Assembly (NCBI RefSeq): GCF_049116215.1
Contig: NZ_JAGDZB010000002.1
Span: 496,001 to 560,000 of the forward strand
Length of the DNA: 64,000 nucleotides
Source of the DNA: Shimia sp049116215
Lineage (GTDB): Bacteria > Pseudomonadota > Alphaproteobacteria > Rhodobacterales > Rhodobacteraceae
Reading direction: 5' to 3'
The translations under genes and the position numbers were made by a program. Positions within the stretch are counted from its first letter, which is position 1, and each line of letters starts with the position of its first letter. Under the pieces are notes generated by a model. The model ran no database searches. It was not told where the DNA came from and was given only the letters and a program-made list of their open reading frames with translations. Below are positions 17,321-26,791 of the stretch, in pieces.

Positions 17321-18880
17321 TTACTTCATGGTGATACGACCATCCAGGTAGGGCTTGAATGGGCCTTTGGCTGCCAGATATTCGGCGGTCACATCCGCCA
17401 GATCTGGACCAAAGTCATAGGCGTTCTGTGCGTCACGGAACATTTTGTAACCGTCACCGCCATTGCGCACATAGTTGTTGGACACCACGCTGTAGAGCTT
17501 GCCAGCATCAATTGGCTCGCCGCCAACCATCACGTCGCTCACGCGGCTACCGGCCTCTTTGCTCGCATCAAAGGCATACGACATGCCCGCAACCTGAGGG
17601 AAGCGACCAGCGCCTTCCTCATGCTGGCTCACGCCATTTTCCAGCGCAGCAACAATGGTTTCGCCTGTCACCTGGAAGGTGGACAGGGTGTTCTGGAACG
17701 GCAGCACGGTCAGCACCTCGCCCATGGTTACTTCGCCCGCGTCGATGGATGCGCGGATGCCGCCACCGTTTTGGATAGCGATCTGTACGCCCTGGTCTTT
17801 CACGCGATCCAGCATCGCATCGGCGATTAGGTTGCCCATGGTGCATTCACCAGCACGGCAAGAGCCACGCTCACCGTCAATTGCCTCTGCAGCCTCAGCC
17901 ACAATGCGGTTGCGGATTTCATCCAATGGCGCTGCCGCTTCTGCGATACGTGCCTTGGTGGCTTCGTCTTCTGCAACAGCCGCATCCATGATGATCGGCT
18001 CACCGGCCGCTTCAACAATCTCGCCTGCGTCGTTGAAAGTCACATTCAGCTCGCCAAGGAACTTGCCGTAGGCGTAAGCAGAAACAATCGCGGTGTTGCC
18101 AACCATAGTTGGATACGGACCTTCCGCGCGATCGGAAGTATTGGACAAATAAGTGTTGGAGTGACCTCCAACAATTACGTCAACACCGGTGGTGTTGGCC
18201 GCAACCTTTTGATCCACACCATAACCAGAGTGGCTCAGCACGATGATTTTGTTCACACCCATTTCGGAGAGCTTGTCGACTTCACCCTGAACCGCTTCGG
18301 ACGGATCCGTGAAGATGATGTTTGGGCCTGGGCTCGCCAATTCATCGGTGTCCTGTGGGGTCAGTCCGATCAGGCCGATCTTCTCGCCGCCGCGCTCAAT
18401 CACGGTGGACTTCAACAACTTGTCGGCCAGCAGCTCTTCACCGGAGAAATCCGCGTTGGACATCAGCACTGGGAATTCCACCGCATCCATAAAGCCACGC
18501 AAAACTTCCGGGCCGTCGTCAAACTCGTGATTGCCCACGGTCATGCCGTCATAGCCAAGCTTGTTCATCATCTCAGCGGCAAGCTTGCCTTTGTAATATG
18601 TATAAAACAGCGTGCCCTGGAATTGGTCACCGCCATCCACGAGGATCGAGTTGTTGGAACGTGCACGTGCATCCGCCAGCGCGGTCACAAGGCGAGCAGA
18701 TCCGCCAAAGCACTTACCCTCAGCATTGGAGTCTTCGCTACAACCGGAATCGTACTTCGAAATCGGCTCAAAACGGGCGTGAAAATCATTGGTGTGCAAA
18801 ATGGTCAGCGTGTAGTCCGCTGCAGCCATTCCGGCTGTTACGGCCAAAGCTGCCGCCCCTGTCATCAGTCGAGCAATCAT
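17321..18880 (-). CDS. ushA: Periplasmic 5'-nucleotidase/UDP-sugar hydrolase family protein
   Basis: A 519-residue secreted metallophosphoesterase with a signal peptide ending near AGMAAA. The N-terminal dinuclear-metal domain shows HTNDFHARFEP, DGGDQFQGT, GNHEFD and GGHSNT. The C-terminal substrate domain shows AIQNGGGIRASI and NNYVRNGGDGY. Family members dephosphorylate extracellular nucleotides to recover phosphate and nucleosides. GAGGGG precedes the ATG and an intrinsic terminator follows the stop, so it is a single-gene unit. Exact substrate is not readable; the symbol is by family. Confidence 0.9.
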   Translation of the reverse strand: MIARLMTGAAALAVTAGMAAADYTLTILHTNDFHARFEPISKYDSGCSEDSNAEGKCFGGSARLVTALADARARSNNSILVDGGDQFQGTLFYTYYKGKLAAEMMNKLGYDGMTVGNHEFDDGPEVLRGFMDAVEFPVLMSNADFSGEELLADKLLKSTVIERGGEKIGLIGLTPQDTDELASPGPNIIFTDPSEAVQGEVDKLSEMGVNKIIVLSHSGYGVDQKVAANTTGVDVIVGGHSNTYLSNTSDRAEGPYPTMVGNTAIVSAYAYGKFLGELNVTFNDAGEIVEAAGEPIIMDAAVAEDEATKARIAEAAAPLDEIRNRIVAEAAEAIDGERGSCRAGECTMGNLIADAMLDRVKDQGVQIAIQNGGGIRASIDAGEVTMGEVLTVLPFQNTLSTFQVTGETIVAALENGVSQHEEGAGRFPQVAGMSYAFDASKEAGSRVSDVMVGGEPIDAGKLYSVVSNNYVRNGGDGYKMFRDAQNAYDFGPDLADVTAEYLAAKGPFKPYLDGRITMK

Positions 18881-19002
18881 GGAGAATCCCCTCTCTTTTT
18901 ATTGTTCAGTCAATATCGTGCCGTTTAATCGGCTCAAATGTCAAAGATTTAACAATTCGCGCCACGCTTGACCTCACGCCCCGTCCGTTGCATGAGCAGC
19001 CC

Positions 19003-19344
19003 ATGCTGATCTTCAAGATATTCCGCTCCGATGAATGGGCGGCGCTGCGGGCCGAAGGGCAATCCGCGGGCGCGCCTATTGATGTGGCCGATGGCTACGT
19101 GCATTTCTCCACCGCTGCGCAAGCAGCCGAGACCGCCGCAAAACACTTTGCCGGCGAGAAAAACCTTTTCTTGCTGGCGTGTGAAGGCGACCCGATGGGC
19201 GATGACCTAAAGTGGGAAGTCTCCCGTGGAGGCGCGGAGTTCCCGCACCTGTACCGCGAACTTCGCCTAAGTGATGTCACTTGGGCGCAGCCCCTGCCGC
19301 TCGTCGACGGCAAACATGAATTCCCAGCCGGAGTGTTGTCATGA
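19003..19344 (+). CDS. DUF952 family protein
   Basis: A 113-residue protein of the DUF952 family: IFKIFRSDEWAALRAEG at the start, DGYVHFSTAAQAAETAAKHF, and a short C-terminal W-x-P-LPL stretch. The fold is thought to be related to ADP-ribosyltransferase-like proteins, but the function is unknown. The ATG at 19003 is chosen because the longer frame runs through the divergent nucleotidase gene. It overlaps pyrD by four bases (ATGA). Confidence 0.88.
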   Translation: MLIFKIFRSDEWAALRAEGQSAGAPIDVADGYVHFSTAAQAAETAAKHFAGEKNLFLLACEGDPMGDDLKWEVSRGGAEFPHLYRELRLSDVTWAQPLPLVDGKHEFPAGVLS

Positions 19345-20408
19345 GTCTGAAACGCAACCTCGAAGCCGCGGGCATGAATGTCCTGCGCAGTATGGACCCG
19401 GAAAAATCCCACGGCTTGGCTCTGAAGGCTTTAGAGATGGGTATGGGCAACGCCCCCGGCGATATCACCTCATCGCGCCTGAAGACCTCCCTGGCAGGAC
19501 TAAAACTGCCAAATCCAATTGGCTTGGCCGCAGGTTTTGACAAAAACGCCACCGCGCTTGAGGCGCTGTCAAAATCAGGCTTTGGCTTTGTCGAAGTCGG
19601 AGCAGCGACCCCTCGCCCGCAACCGGGCAACCCGAAGCCCCGCCTGTTCCGCTTGTCCGAAGACAAGGCCGCGATCAATCGGTTTGGCTTTAACAACGAC
19701 GGTATGGAAGCCATCGGCGCGCGCCTTGCCAACCGGCCAACCAACGCAGTTATCGGTCTTAACCTTGGCGCCAACAAGGACAGTGAAAACCGCGCTGAAG
19801 ATTTTACCCGGGTTCTGGCACATTGCGGCGAAAACCTGGAGTTTGCGACCGTCAACGTCAGCTCCCCCAACACCGAGAAACTCCGAGACCTGCAAGGCAA
19901 AGCAGCGCTTTCCGCGCTTTTGGCCGGTGTCATGAAGACACGAAACGGTCTTGATCGCAAAATTCCAATTTTCCTGAAGATCGCACCCGATCTGACAACC
20001 GAAGAGTTGGCGGAAATTGCCGAAGTGGCAGCCGAAAGCGGCTTGGACGCGATCATCGCAACCAACACAACTCTATCCCGAGAGGGCCTTCAGAGCACCC
20101 ACAAAGATCAAGCGGGCGGCCTGTCCGGCGCGCCGCTATTTGAGAAATCCACACGAGTTTTGGCACAGCTGTCCAAACTGACAGACGGCTCAATCCCGCT
20201 GATCGGTGTTGGCGGAGTTAGCTCTGCCGAGCAGGCCTACGCAAAAATCTGTGCCGGTGCGAGCGCGGTGCAGCTTTATACGGCATTGGTCTTCGGCGGT
20301 TTCTCTTTGGCTGAAACCATCATTCGCGACCTGGATAACCTGCTGCAAAAAGACGGATTCATCAACGTAGCGGACGCCGTCGGAAGCAAACGAGAGGACT
20401 GGTTATGA
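19341..20408 (+). CDS. pyrD: Dihydroorotate dehydrogenase (quinone), class 2
   Basis: A 355-residue membrane-associated flavoprotein that oxidises dihydroorotate to orotate with quinone in pyrimidine synthesis. The FMN-binding PNPIGLAAGFDKNA, PRLFRL, NRFGFNNDG, the class 2 catalytic-Ser region NVSSPNT and the C-terminal IGVGGV are all seen. The amphipathic N-terminal helices are typical of class 2. It sits in a tight three-gene unit with DUF952 upstream and an ArsC-like gene downstream, both overlapping by four bases. Confidence 0.97.
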   Translation: MSLKRNLEAAGMNVLRSMDPEKSHGLALKALEMGMGNAPGDITSSRLKTSLAGLKLPNPIGLAAGFDKNATALEALSKSGFGFVEVGAATPRPQPGNPKPRLFRLSEDKAAINRFGFNNDGMEAIGARLANRPTNAVIGLNLGANKDSENRAEDFTRVLAHCGENLEFATVNVSSPNTEKLRDLQGKAALSALLAGVMKTRNGLDRKIPIFLKIAPDLTTEELAEIAEVAAESGLDAIIATNTTLSREGLQSTHKDQAGGLSGAPLFEKSTRVLAQLSKLTDGSIPLIGVGGVSSAEQAYAKICAGASAVQLYTALVFGGFSLAETIIRDLDNLLQKDGFINVADAVGSKREDWL

Positions 20409-20743
20409 TCACAATTTGGCACAACCCACGCTGTTCCAAATCACGCCAAACTCTCGCGCTTGCTGAAGGAAAAGGAGACGTCACGGTACGGCGCTACCTT
20501 GAGAATGCTCCCAACCTACAAGAGTTGACAGACGTACAAGCGCTTTTGGGTGTTTCAGCAATTGACATGATGCGCCCCAAGGACGCGTTGTTCAAAGAGC
20601 TTGGCCTTTCCAAGACCGATGACGAGGCAACCTTGCTTACGGCGATGGCTGAACACCCAAAACTGATCGAACGCCCAATTGTACTCGCCAATGGCAAAGC
20701 CGCTCTAGGCCGCCCGCCCGAAGCGGTTCTCGACATCCTCTAG
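20405..20743 (+). CDS. arsC: ArsC-family (glutaredoxin-coupled type) reductase
   Basis: A 112-residue thioredoxin-fold protein with the ArsC start IWHNPRCSKSRQTL; the single Cys near residue 10 is the family nucleophile. ERPIVLANGKAALGRPPE near the end matches the ArsC Arg-containing motif RP(I/V)V. Members reduce arsenate or act as Spx/YffB-like proteins; no other arsenic gene is nearby, so arsenate as substrate is uncertain. GAGGA lies before the ATG, which overlaps the pyrD stop. Its own stop overlaps the stop of the convergent aminotransferase gene. Confidence 0.85.
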   Translation: MITIWHNPRCSKSRQTLALAEGKGDVTVRRYLENAPNLQELTDVQALLGVSAIDMMRPKDALFKELGLSKTDDEATLLTAMAEHPKLIERPIVLANGKAALGRPPEAVLDIL

Positions 20744-21942
20744 GGGCGTGAACCTGCCTGATACACCGCGCTGACTTCAGCTCGAATAATGCGTGCGATC
20801 AACGCGCAGTCCGCCTCTGAAAACGTGAGTGGGATGCGCATGTCTACAATCCCTTTCAATATGCGGTCCGTCTTTGGCATCGCCTCAGAAGGCGCGTAAC
20901 GCCAACTGTCGTAGCGCGATGTGAAGGCCACTGGTTCAGCACCACCAAACCATTTGAGTTCGACGCCCCGCATACGACAACGGGTCAGCACCTCGTGAAT
21001 TTCTTCGTCCGACCAGTCCAGCAAAATGAACTGAAACGAACTGCCGACGTAAGATTCATCGCTCGGCCTTTCAACAACCGTGAGGCCAGGCGTCCCCCGC
21101 AACCCCGACAGCAAGATGTCATGGCGCGCATTCCAGGCAGCCACTTGCGCATCTAACTCGCGCAACTGCGGCCGCAGAATGGCTGCACGCAAGTGATCCA
21201 TCCGTCCGGACACATTAGGCGTGTGGTATTTTATACGCTCAAAAATTTCAGGAGACGGGGCCGCGCCATGCCGCTCATAAAGCATGTAGCTTCCAGATAG
21301 CATAACAGCACGGGCCATAAGCTCTTCGTCATCACTGATCAAAAAGCCACCTTCCCCGGAATTGAGATGTTTGTAGGTCTGTGTGGAATAACAAGCCATG
21401 GCACCATGGCGCCCGGAAGGAACACCGTCCCAGCCGCCGCCCATCGTATGCGCACAGTCCTCGATCACTTTGACACCATGTGCGTCGCAGATCTCCATAA
21501 GCGCCGACATGTCGCAGATATGTCCTCGCATATGGGATAACATGAGGACATCCGCTTGATCCGCCTTGGCTTCTAAGTCGACCAAGTCAATCACCAGCCC
21601 CTCGGTGACACCCACAAAGACTGGCACCGCGCCAATACTCGCAATTGCGCCTGGCACCGGCGCCAAAGTGAACGCGTTGGTTAAAACCCGGTCACCCGGT
21701 ATCACATCCATCGCGCGTAAGGCGCAGGCAAGGGCATAGCCTCCCGAGGCCACCGCCAAACAAAATTGGCTCCCAACATAGGCTGCAAACTCCTGCTCCA
21801 GGAGGGAAACCTCACCAATCTCTCCGCCTGCAAGGTTGTAGCGGTGCAACCGCCCCCCCCGCATCACGGCAACTGCAGCCTCAATCGCCTCCTCCGAGAT
21901 CGGCTGTTGTTGGGTGAAATTTCCTGTGAAAGTCTCGCTCAT
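20740..21942 (-). CDS. DegT/DnrJ/EryC1/StrS-family aminotransferase
   Basis: A 400-residue PLP enzyme of the DegT family, which usually transfers amino groups to keto-sugars. Motifs include the cofactor-binding VASGGYALACALRAM, the Asp in VIEDCAHTMGG, and the PLP-Lys region STQTYKHLNSGEGGFL. The ATG at 21942 is preferred over a GTG three codons earlier. No nucleotide-sugar genes flank it (arsC-like on one side, gph on the other), so its pathway is unknown. Confidence 0.88.
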   Translation of the reverse strand: MSETFTGNFTQQQPISEEAIEAAVAVMRGGRLHRYNLAGGEIGEVSLLEQEFAAYVGSQFCLAVASGGYALACALRAMDVIPGDRVLTNAFTLAPVPGAIASIGAVPVFVGVTEGLVIDLVDLEAKADQADVLMLSHMRGHICDMSALMEICDAHGVKVIEDCAHTMGGGWDGVPSGRHGAMACYSTQTYKHLNSGEGGFLISDDEELMARAVMLSGSYMLYERHGAAPSPEIFERIKYHTPNVSGRMDHLRAAILRPQLRELDAQVAAWNARHDILLSGLRGTPGLTVVERPSDESYVGSSFQFILLDWSDEEIHEVLTRCRMRGVELKWFGGAEPVAFTSRYDSWRYAPSEAMPKTDRILKGIVDMRIPLTFSEADCALIARIIRAEVSAVYQAGSRP

Positions 21943-22001
21943 TTTTGACACTCGCAGTTAGGTGACCACATCAGAGATTGGCAGGTGATCTACTTTAGAA
22001 A

Positions 22002-22676
22002 TCAGAGGGTGTTTTGACCGATCAACGCGGCAACAACTTGCGGCAACGCCGCGTAATCATGCAGCAAAGCCTCAGGCTCCAGTGCGGCCATGTCCTCCCC
22101 GCTTGGGCCGAACGTGACCAAAACGCTCGGCACCCCTGCTGCACGTGCTGTGTTCCTATCTGTGTCGCTGTCGCCAACCAGCAATGTCTGCGCAGGATCG
22201 CCGTTCAACCGCCGCACGGTTTCCTGCAGAGGCAAAGGATCTGGCTTACGCACTGGCAGTGTGTCAGCACCAACCAACGCTCCAAACGCCTCCCGGACAC
22301 CAAGCGCCTGTAGAAGTTGCTCTGCCAGGGCTTCCGGTTTGTTGGTGCAGATGCCCACTTCGTAACCGCGCACCTTGAGGGTCTTCACGGCCTCCATTGC
22401 GCCTTCGTACAAAACCGTGTGGGTCGCAATCGCCTCGCCGTAAGCTTCGAGCAGGACCGGATAGTACTTGGACACAATGGTCTCATCCATTGCACCCAAT
22501 CGGGTTAGGCCCTCTGTCAACATACGCCGCCCACCGCGCAGCGCCACACCTGCATCTGTGTCGACAGACAAAACGTCGCCATGCCCCATCGCGCGGAAAC
22601 ACACATTGGCTGCGGCAATCAAATCACCACTTGTGTCCGCTAGTGTGCCGTCCAAATCAAAAACCACGGTTTTCAT
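22002..22676 (-). CDS. gph: Phosphoglycolate phosphatase (HAD family)
   Basis: A 224-residue HAD phosphatase. The nucleophile motif VVFDLDGTLADTS, the motif II Thr in GICTNKP, the Lys in VRKPDP, and motif IV LLVGDSDTDRNTA are in order. Gph removes phosphate from 2-phosphoglycolate formed in DNA repair or by RuBisCO. The ATG at 22676 has an AGGGAG site; the 39-residue longer form has no family match. It is divergent from glmU. Related HADs with other substrates cannot be excluded. Confidence 0.85.
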   Translation of the reverse strand: MKTVVFDLDGTLADTSGDLIAAANVCFRAMGHGDVLSVDTDAGVALRGGRRMLTEGLTRLGAMDETIVSKYYPVLLEAYGEAIATHTVLYEGAMEAVKTLKVRGYEVGICTNKPEALAEQLLQALGVREAFGALVGADTLPVRKPDPLPLQETVRRLNGDPAQTLLVGDSDTDRNTARAAGVPSVLVTFGPSGEDMAALEPEALLHDYAALPQVVAALIGQNTL

Positions 22677-22811
22677 TGCCTGCTCCCTGCCCCCCTGTGC
22701 AACTTCCCGCGCACGGCTGTTACAGGGCGCAACCTGAATTGATGGCCCTAGGCCTTGCACCCTTCCTGCACTCGGATAAAACGGGGACACTCGAAATAAA
22801 AGAGAAATCAG

Positions 22812-24167
22812 ATGAGCATTGCACTTGTCATCCTGGCCGCAGGCAAAGGCACACGGATGAATTCAGACCTACCGAAGGTTTTGCACCCTATCGCCAACGC
22901 GCCGATGTTGGCCCACGCCATGCAGGCTGGCGCCGCTTTAGCGCCGGAGCGCGTCGTGGTTGTGGCCGGGCACGGGTTTGACGCGGTGCAGTCCGCTGCC
23001 AAGGATTTCGACGAGGACGCTATTGTCGTCGAGCAAAAAGAGCAAAACGGCACCGCCCATGCAGTGGACGTTTGCCGTGACGCGTTGCAAGACTTTGACG
23101 GCGACGTGATTGTGCTGTTTGGAGACACGCCATTTGTCAGGGCGGAAACACTTGAATCCATGGTGGCCGCCAAGGCCCAAAACGCAGTGGTTGTTTTGGG
23201 CTTTGAAGCGGCGGATCCGGGTAAGTACGGTCGCCTGATCATGTCAGGCGATCAACTGGATCAGATCGTCGAGTTTGCCGATGCCACTGATGAAGAACGC
23301 GCGGTAACCTTCTGCAACTCAGGCGTTATGCTGGCAGATCGTGAAACGCTTTTCTCCCTGATCGATGACATCACGCCAAACAATGCACAGAGCGAGTACT
23401 ACCTGACTGACGTGGCCGGACTGGCCCGAGCACGTGGCCTAGGTGTCACAGCAGTGGCATGTGAAGAAAGTGAAACTCTGGGGATCAATTCCCGGACCCA
23501 TTTGGCCGCTGCGGAGGCTGTCTTTCAGGCGCGTGAACGCCAAGCGCTAATGGACTTGGGGGTGACACTTCAGCAACCAGACACAGTAATGCTGTCGTTT
23601 GATACCGTCGTTGGCCGCGACACACTGATTGAACCAAATGTCTATTTTGGCCCTGGAGTGACCGTTGAATCGGGCACGCGCATCCGCGCCTTTTCGCATC
23701 TCGAAGGTTGCCATGTATCGCGCGGTGCAGTGGTTGGGCCCTATGCCCGCCTGCGCCCAGGAGCAGAGCTGTCCGAGAATGTGCATGTTGGCAATTTTGT
23801 CGAAATCAAAAACGCAGAAGTTGGTGAAGGCACTAAGGTCAACCACTTGTCCTATATTGGCGACGCGACCCTGGGTGCGGGCACAAATATTGGCGCGGGC
23901 ACCATCACCTGCAACTACGATGGTGTGATGAAACATCACACAAACATCGGCGACAACGCCTTCATCGGGTCCAACACCATGTTGGTAGCGCCGGTGAGTG
24001 TGGGCAACGAAGCGATGACCGGTTCCGGCTCGGTAATCACCAAAGACGTCCCTGAGGCTGCTTTGGCGATCTCACGCGCGGAACAACAGACAAAACCTGG
24101 CGTCGCGCGAAAGTTGTTCGAAATGTTGAAAAAGAAAAAACAAAAACGCGCCTTGGAGACCAAATAA
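22812..24167 (+). CDS. glmU: Bifunctional GlmU (GlcN-1-P acetyltransferase / GlcNAc-1-P uridyltransferase)
   Basis: A 451-residue enzyme that makes UDP-GlcNAc for peptidoglycan and lipopolysaccharide. The N-terminal uridyltransferase domain begins ILAAGKGTRMNSDLPKVLHPI and contains QKEQNGTAHAV. The C-terminal left-handed beta-helix shows hexapeptide repeats and the acetyl-CoA-site region THLSY-type GTKVNHLSYIGDATLG and TITCNYDG. The stop overlaps the glmS start (TAATG), linking the two consecutive enzymes of the pathway. Confidence 0.97.
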   Translation: MSIALVILAAGKGTRMNSDLPKVLHPIANAPMLAHAMQAGAALAPERVVVVAGHGFDAVQSAAKDFDEDAIVVEQKEQNGTAHAVDVCRDALQDFDGDVIVLFGDTPFVRAETLESMVAAKAQNAVVVLGFEAADPGKYGRLIMSGDQLDQIVEFADATDEERAVTFCNSGVMLADRETLFSLIDDITPNNAQSEYYLTDVAGLARARGLGVTAVACEESETLGINSRTHLAAAEAVFQARERQALMDLGVTLQQPDTVMLSFDTVVGRDTLIEPNVYFGPGVTVESGTRIRAFSHLEGCHVSRGAVVGPYARLRPGAELSENVHVGNFVEIKNAEVGEGTKVNHLSYIGDATLGAGTNIGAGTITCNYDGVMKHHTNIGDNAFIGSNTMLVAPVSVGNEAMTGSGSVITKDVPEAALAISRAEQQTKPGVARKLFEMLKKKKQKRALETK

Positions 24168-25990
24168 TGTGTGGAATTGTTGGGGTTCTTGGCAACCACG
24201 AAGTGGCACCAATTCTCGTTGAAGCGCTTAAACGGCTTGAATATCGCGGGTACGACAGCGCCGGTATCGCAACCATCAATGGCGGCGTGTTGGAGCGCCG
24301 CCGCGCGGTGGGCAAATTGGTCAACTTATCCGACTTGCTGGTACATGAGCCGTTGCTCGGAAAGTCTGGCATCGGCCACACTCGCTGGGCAACACATGGC
24401 GCGCCCAGTGTGACCAACGCACACCCGCACCAGGCCGGCTCGGTGGCTGTGGTTCACAACGGTATTGTGGAAAACTACCGTGAACTGCGTTCAGACCTCG
24501 CCAACCAAGGCATTTCCTTTGTTACGGAAACCGATACGGAAACCATCGCCTTGTTGGCGCAATCTCACATCCAGTCCGGCCTCCAACCTGTTGACGCAGC
24601 ACTCAAAACCCTCTCCCAGCTTGAAGGTGCCTTTGCTTTGGCCTTCCTGTTTGAAGGCGAGGAAGACTTGATTGTCGCTGCGCGCAAAGGCTCACCCTTA
24701 GCCATCGGGCATGGTGAAGGAGAAATGTTCGTGGGTTCAGACGCCATTGCCTTGTCCCCGCTTACAGATCAAATCACCTATCTCGAAGAAGGTGACAGCG
24801 CGGTTGTAACGCGACAAAGCCTCACCATTCGCGACCTGGCCGGCAATGAGGTTCAACGTGAGCGCAAAACCATCAACATCGACCAGACACAGGTCGACAA
24901 AGGTGGGCACAAGCACTTCATGGCGAAGGAAATCGCAGAGCAGCCTACGGTTCTGGGGGAGGCCATTCGCCACTACCTGCCAAATGACGGCACCGAGATT
25001 GCCCTTCCAGGCGGTGACCTCAACTTCGCCGAGGTAAAGCGCCTGGTGATGGTGGCTTGTGGCACCGCATCTTACGCCTGCCTAACTGCAAAATACTGGT
25101 TTGAACAAATCGCCGGCATTCCCGTGGAAGTGGATGTTGCCTCCGAGTTTCGTTACCGCGAACCGCCCATCACAGACGGTACAGTTGCGCTGTTTGTTTC
25201 TCAATCCGGCGAAACCGCCGATACTCTTGCCGCGCTGCGCTATTGTGCGGGAAAAGCAGAAAAGATCGTCTCTGTCGTAAACGTGCCGGAAAGCTCAATT
25301 GCCCGGGAAAGTGACCTTGCCCTGCCCATTTTGGCAGGGGCAGAAATTGGCGTGGCGTCGACCAAAGCTTTTACGTGCCAATTGAGTGTTCTTTTGATCT
25401 TGGCACTGAAGGCGGCAAGTGACCGCAAAAGACTCACCACCGAAGCTTTGGACAGCCACCTGTCAGATTTACGAGCGTTGCCTGGCTTGGTTAACCAAGC
25501 CTTGGGATCTGAAGGCCAAATCGCCCAGATCGCAACCAAACTGGCCGAAGCGCGTGACATTCTATTTCTCGGACGGGGGCGCATGTTCCCCCTTGCCTTG
25601 GAAGGCGCGTTAAAGCTCAAAGAAATCAGCTACATTCATGCCGAAGCCTACGCATCCGGAGAATTGAAGCACGGCCCAATCGCGCTGGTTGATCAACACG
25701 TTCCTGTTGTCGTTCTGGCACCGCGCGACGAGCTTTACGACAAGTCTATCTCCAACATGCAAGAGGTCATGGCGCGGGCTGGCAAAGTCTTGCTGATCAC
25801 AGATTCCACGGGCCTTTCGCAAGGGTCGGAAGGCACCTGGGCGTCTATCCAAATGCCACAAGTTTCTGACATTCTGTCACCAATCCTCTACGCCATCCCC
25901 GCACAGTTGTTGGCTTATCACACCGCAATTGCCAAGGGCACGGATGTCGACCAACCCCGCAACCTCGCAAAATCAGTGACGGTGGAATGA
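24167..25990 (+). CDS. glmS: Glutamine-fructose-6-phosphate aminotransferase (isomerizing)
   Basis: A 607-residue enzyme that makes glucosamine-6-phosphate from fructose-6-phosphate and glutamine. The N-terminal nucleophile Cys follows the start Met (MCGIVGVLG). The glutaminase domain (to about 220) has HTRWATHG and NGIVENY; two SIS domains follow with CGTASYA and SQSGETADTL, and the C-terminus DQPRNLAKSVTVE is diagnostic. It overlaps glmU upstream and the alkylation-repair gene downstream. No glmS riboswitch-like leader is evident, as the start lies within glmU. Confidence 0.98.
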   Translation: MCGIVGVLGNHEVAPILVEALKRLEYRGYDSAGIATINGGVLERRRAVGKLVNLSDLLVHEPLLGKSGIGHTRWATHGAPSVTNAHPHQAGSVAVVHNGIVENYRELRSDLANQGISFVTETDTETIALLAQSHIQSGLQPVDAALKTLSQLEGAFALAFLFEGEEDLIVAARKGSPLAIGHGEGEMFVGSDAIALSPLTDQITYLEEGDSAVVTRQSLTIRDLAGNEVQRERKTINIDQTQVDKGGHKHFMAKEIAEQPTVLGEAIRHYLPNDGTEIALPGGDLNFAEVKRLVMVACGTASYACLTAKYWFEQIAGIPVEVDVASEFRYREPPITDGTVALFVSQSGETADTLAALRYCAGKAEKIVSVVNVPESSIARESDLALPILAGAEIGVASTKAFTCQLSVLLILALKAASDRKRLTTEALDSHLSDLRALPGLVNQALGSEGQIAQIATKLAEARDILFLGRGRMFPLALEGALKLKEISYIHAEAYASGELKHGPIALVDQHVPVVVLAPRDELYDKSISNMQEVMARAGKVLLITDSTGLSQGSEGTWASIQMPQVSDILSPILYAIPAQLLAYHTAIAKGTDVDQPRNLAKSVTVE

Positions 25991-26667
25991 TGCAGATTCA
26001 GGAGGCGCTAAACGCGCTGGAAGCCCTAATTGAACCTGGCCGCGCCGAGGGGATGGCCAAATACCATAAACAATCCAGGCCGGTGTTAGGCATCGCTAAT
26101 CCGGCTCTGAATGATATCACAAAATCATGGCGCCAAAACCTATCGGTTGATCAACGTGTCGCACTTGCCTCTGATCTCTGGCAGACAGACATTTTTGAAG
26201 CACGCCTTGCCGCCGCAAAAGTCCTGACACAAGCCCGCCTGCGCCCGGACGAGGAAGCTTGGCAATTGATAGCCAGTTGGATGCCTGAGTTTGACAGCTG
26301 GGCCATCGCGGATCACGCGTGCATGGCTGGTCAAAAACGACTCGTCGCAGATCCATCTCGGCTGGATTTGGTTGAAACATGGACCACGTCTGAGCACATG
26401 TGGACGCGACGGGCAGCATTGGTGATCACCCTCCCCTGGACCAAACAGAATTTTCCGAAACCGCCTGAACTTGAAGCAAGGGATCGGGTTTTAGGCTGGG
26501 CGGCTGGCTACGTGACAGATCACACCTGGTTTATTCAGAAGGCAATTGGCTGGTGGCTTCGCGACCTGTCCAAACATGATCCTGAGCGCGTGACCGCATT
26601 CTTGGAGCGCCACGGCTCTGAAATGAAGCCTTTTGCCGTCAAAGAAGCTTCTCGAAACATGCGCTAG
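25987..26667 (+). CDS. DNA alkylation repair protein (AlkD-like)
   Basis: A 226-residue helical-repeat protein of the DNA alkylation repair family. Features include the N-terminal MAKYHKQSRPVLGI, repeated helix pairs, an Asp-Trp segment (MPEFDSWAIADHA) and the conserved WTRRAALVITLPW. Homologues such as AlkD are HEAT-like glycosylases removing bulky N3/N7-alkylated purines. The first of two tandem ATG codons overlaps the glmS stop, so it is a third member of the glmU-glmS unit. Confidence 0.88.
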   Translation: MMQIQEALNALEALIEPGRAEGMAKYHKQSRPVLGIANPALNDITKSWRQNLSVDQRVALASDLWQTDIFEARLAAAKVLTQARLRPDEEAWQLIASWMPEFDSWAIADHACMAGQKRLVADPSRLDLVETWTTSEHMWTRRAALVITLPWTKQNFPKPPELEARDRVLGWAAGYVTDHTWFIQKAIGWWLRDLSKHDPERVTAFLERHGSEMKPFAVKEASRNMR

Positions 26668-26791
26668 CTTAACCCAACGTGTCTAACCAGCGCCGAGGGG
26701 ACATCCACCAGCAGATCGTCAATTCACAGCAAGTCCACCTACCACTTTAGCCGCTCTTGCTCATCGCCGCTTGTGCCTTTACCAATATGCC

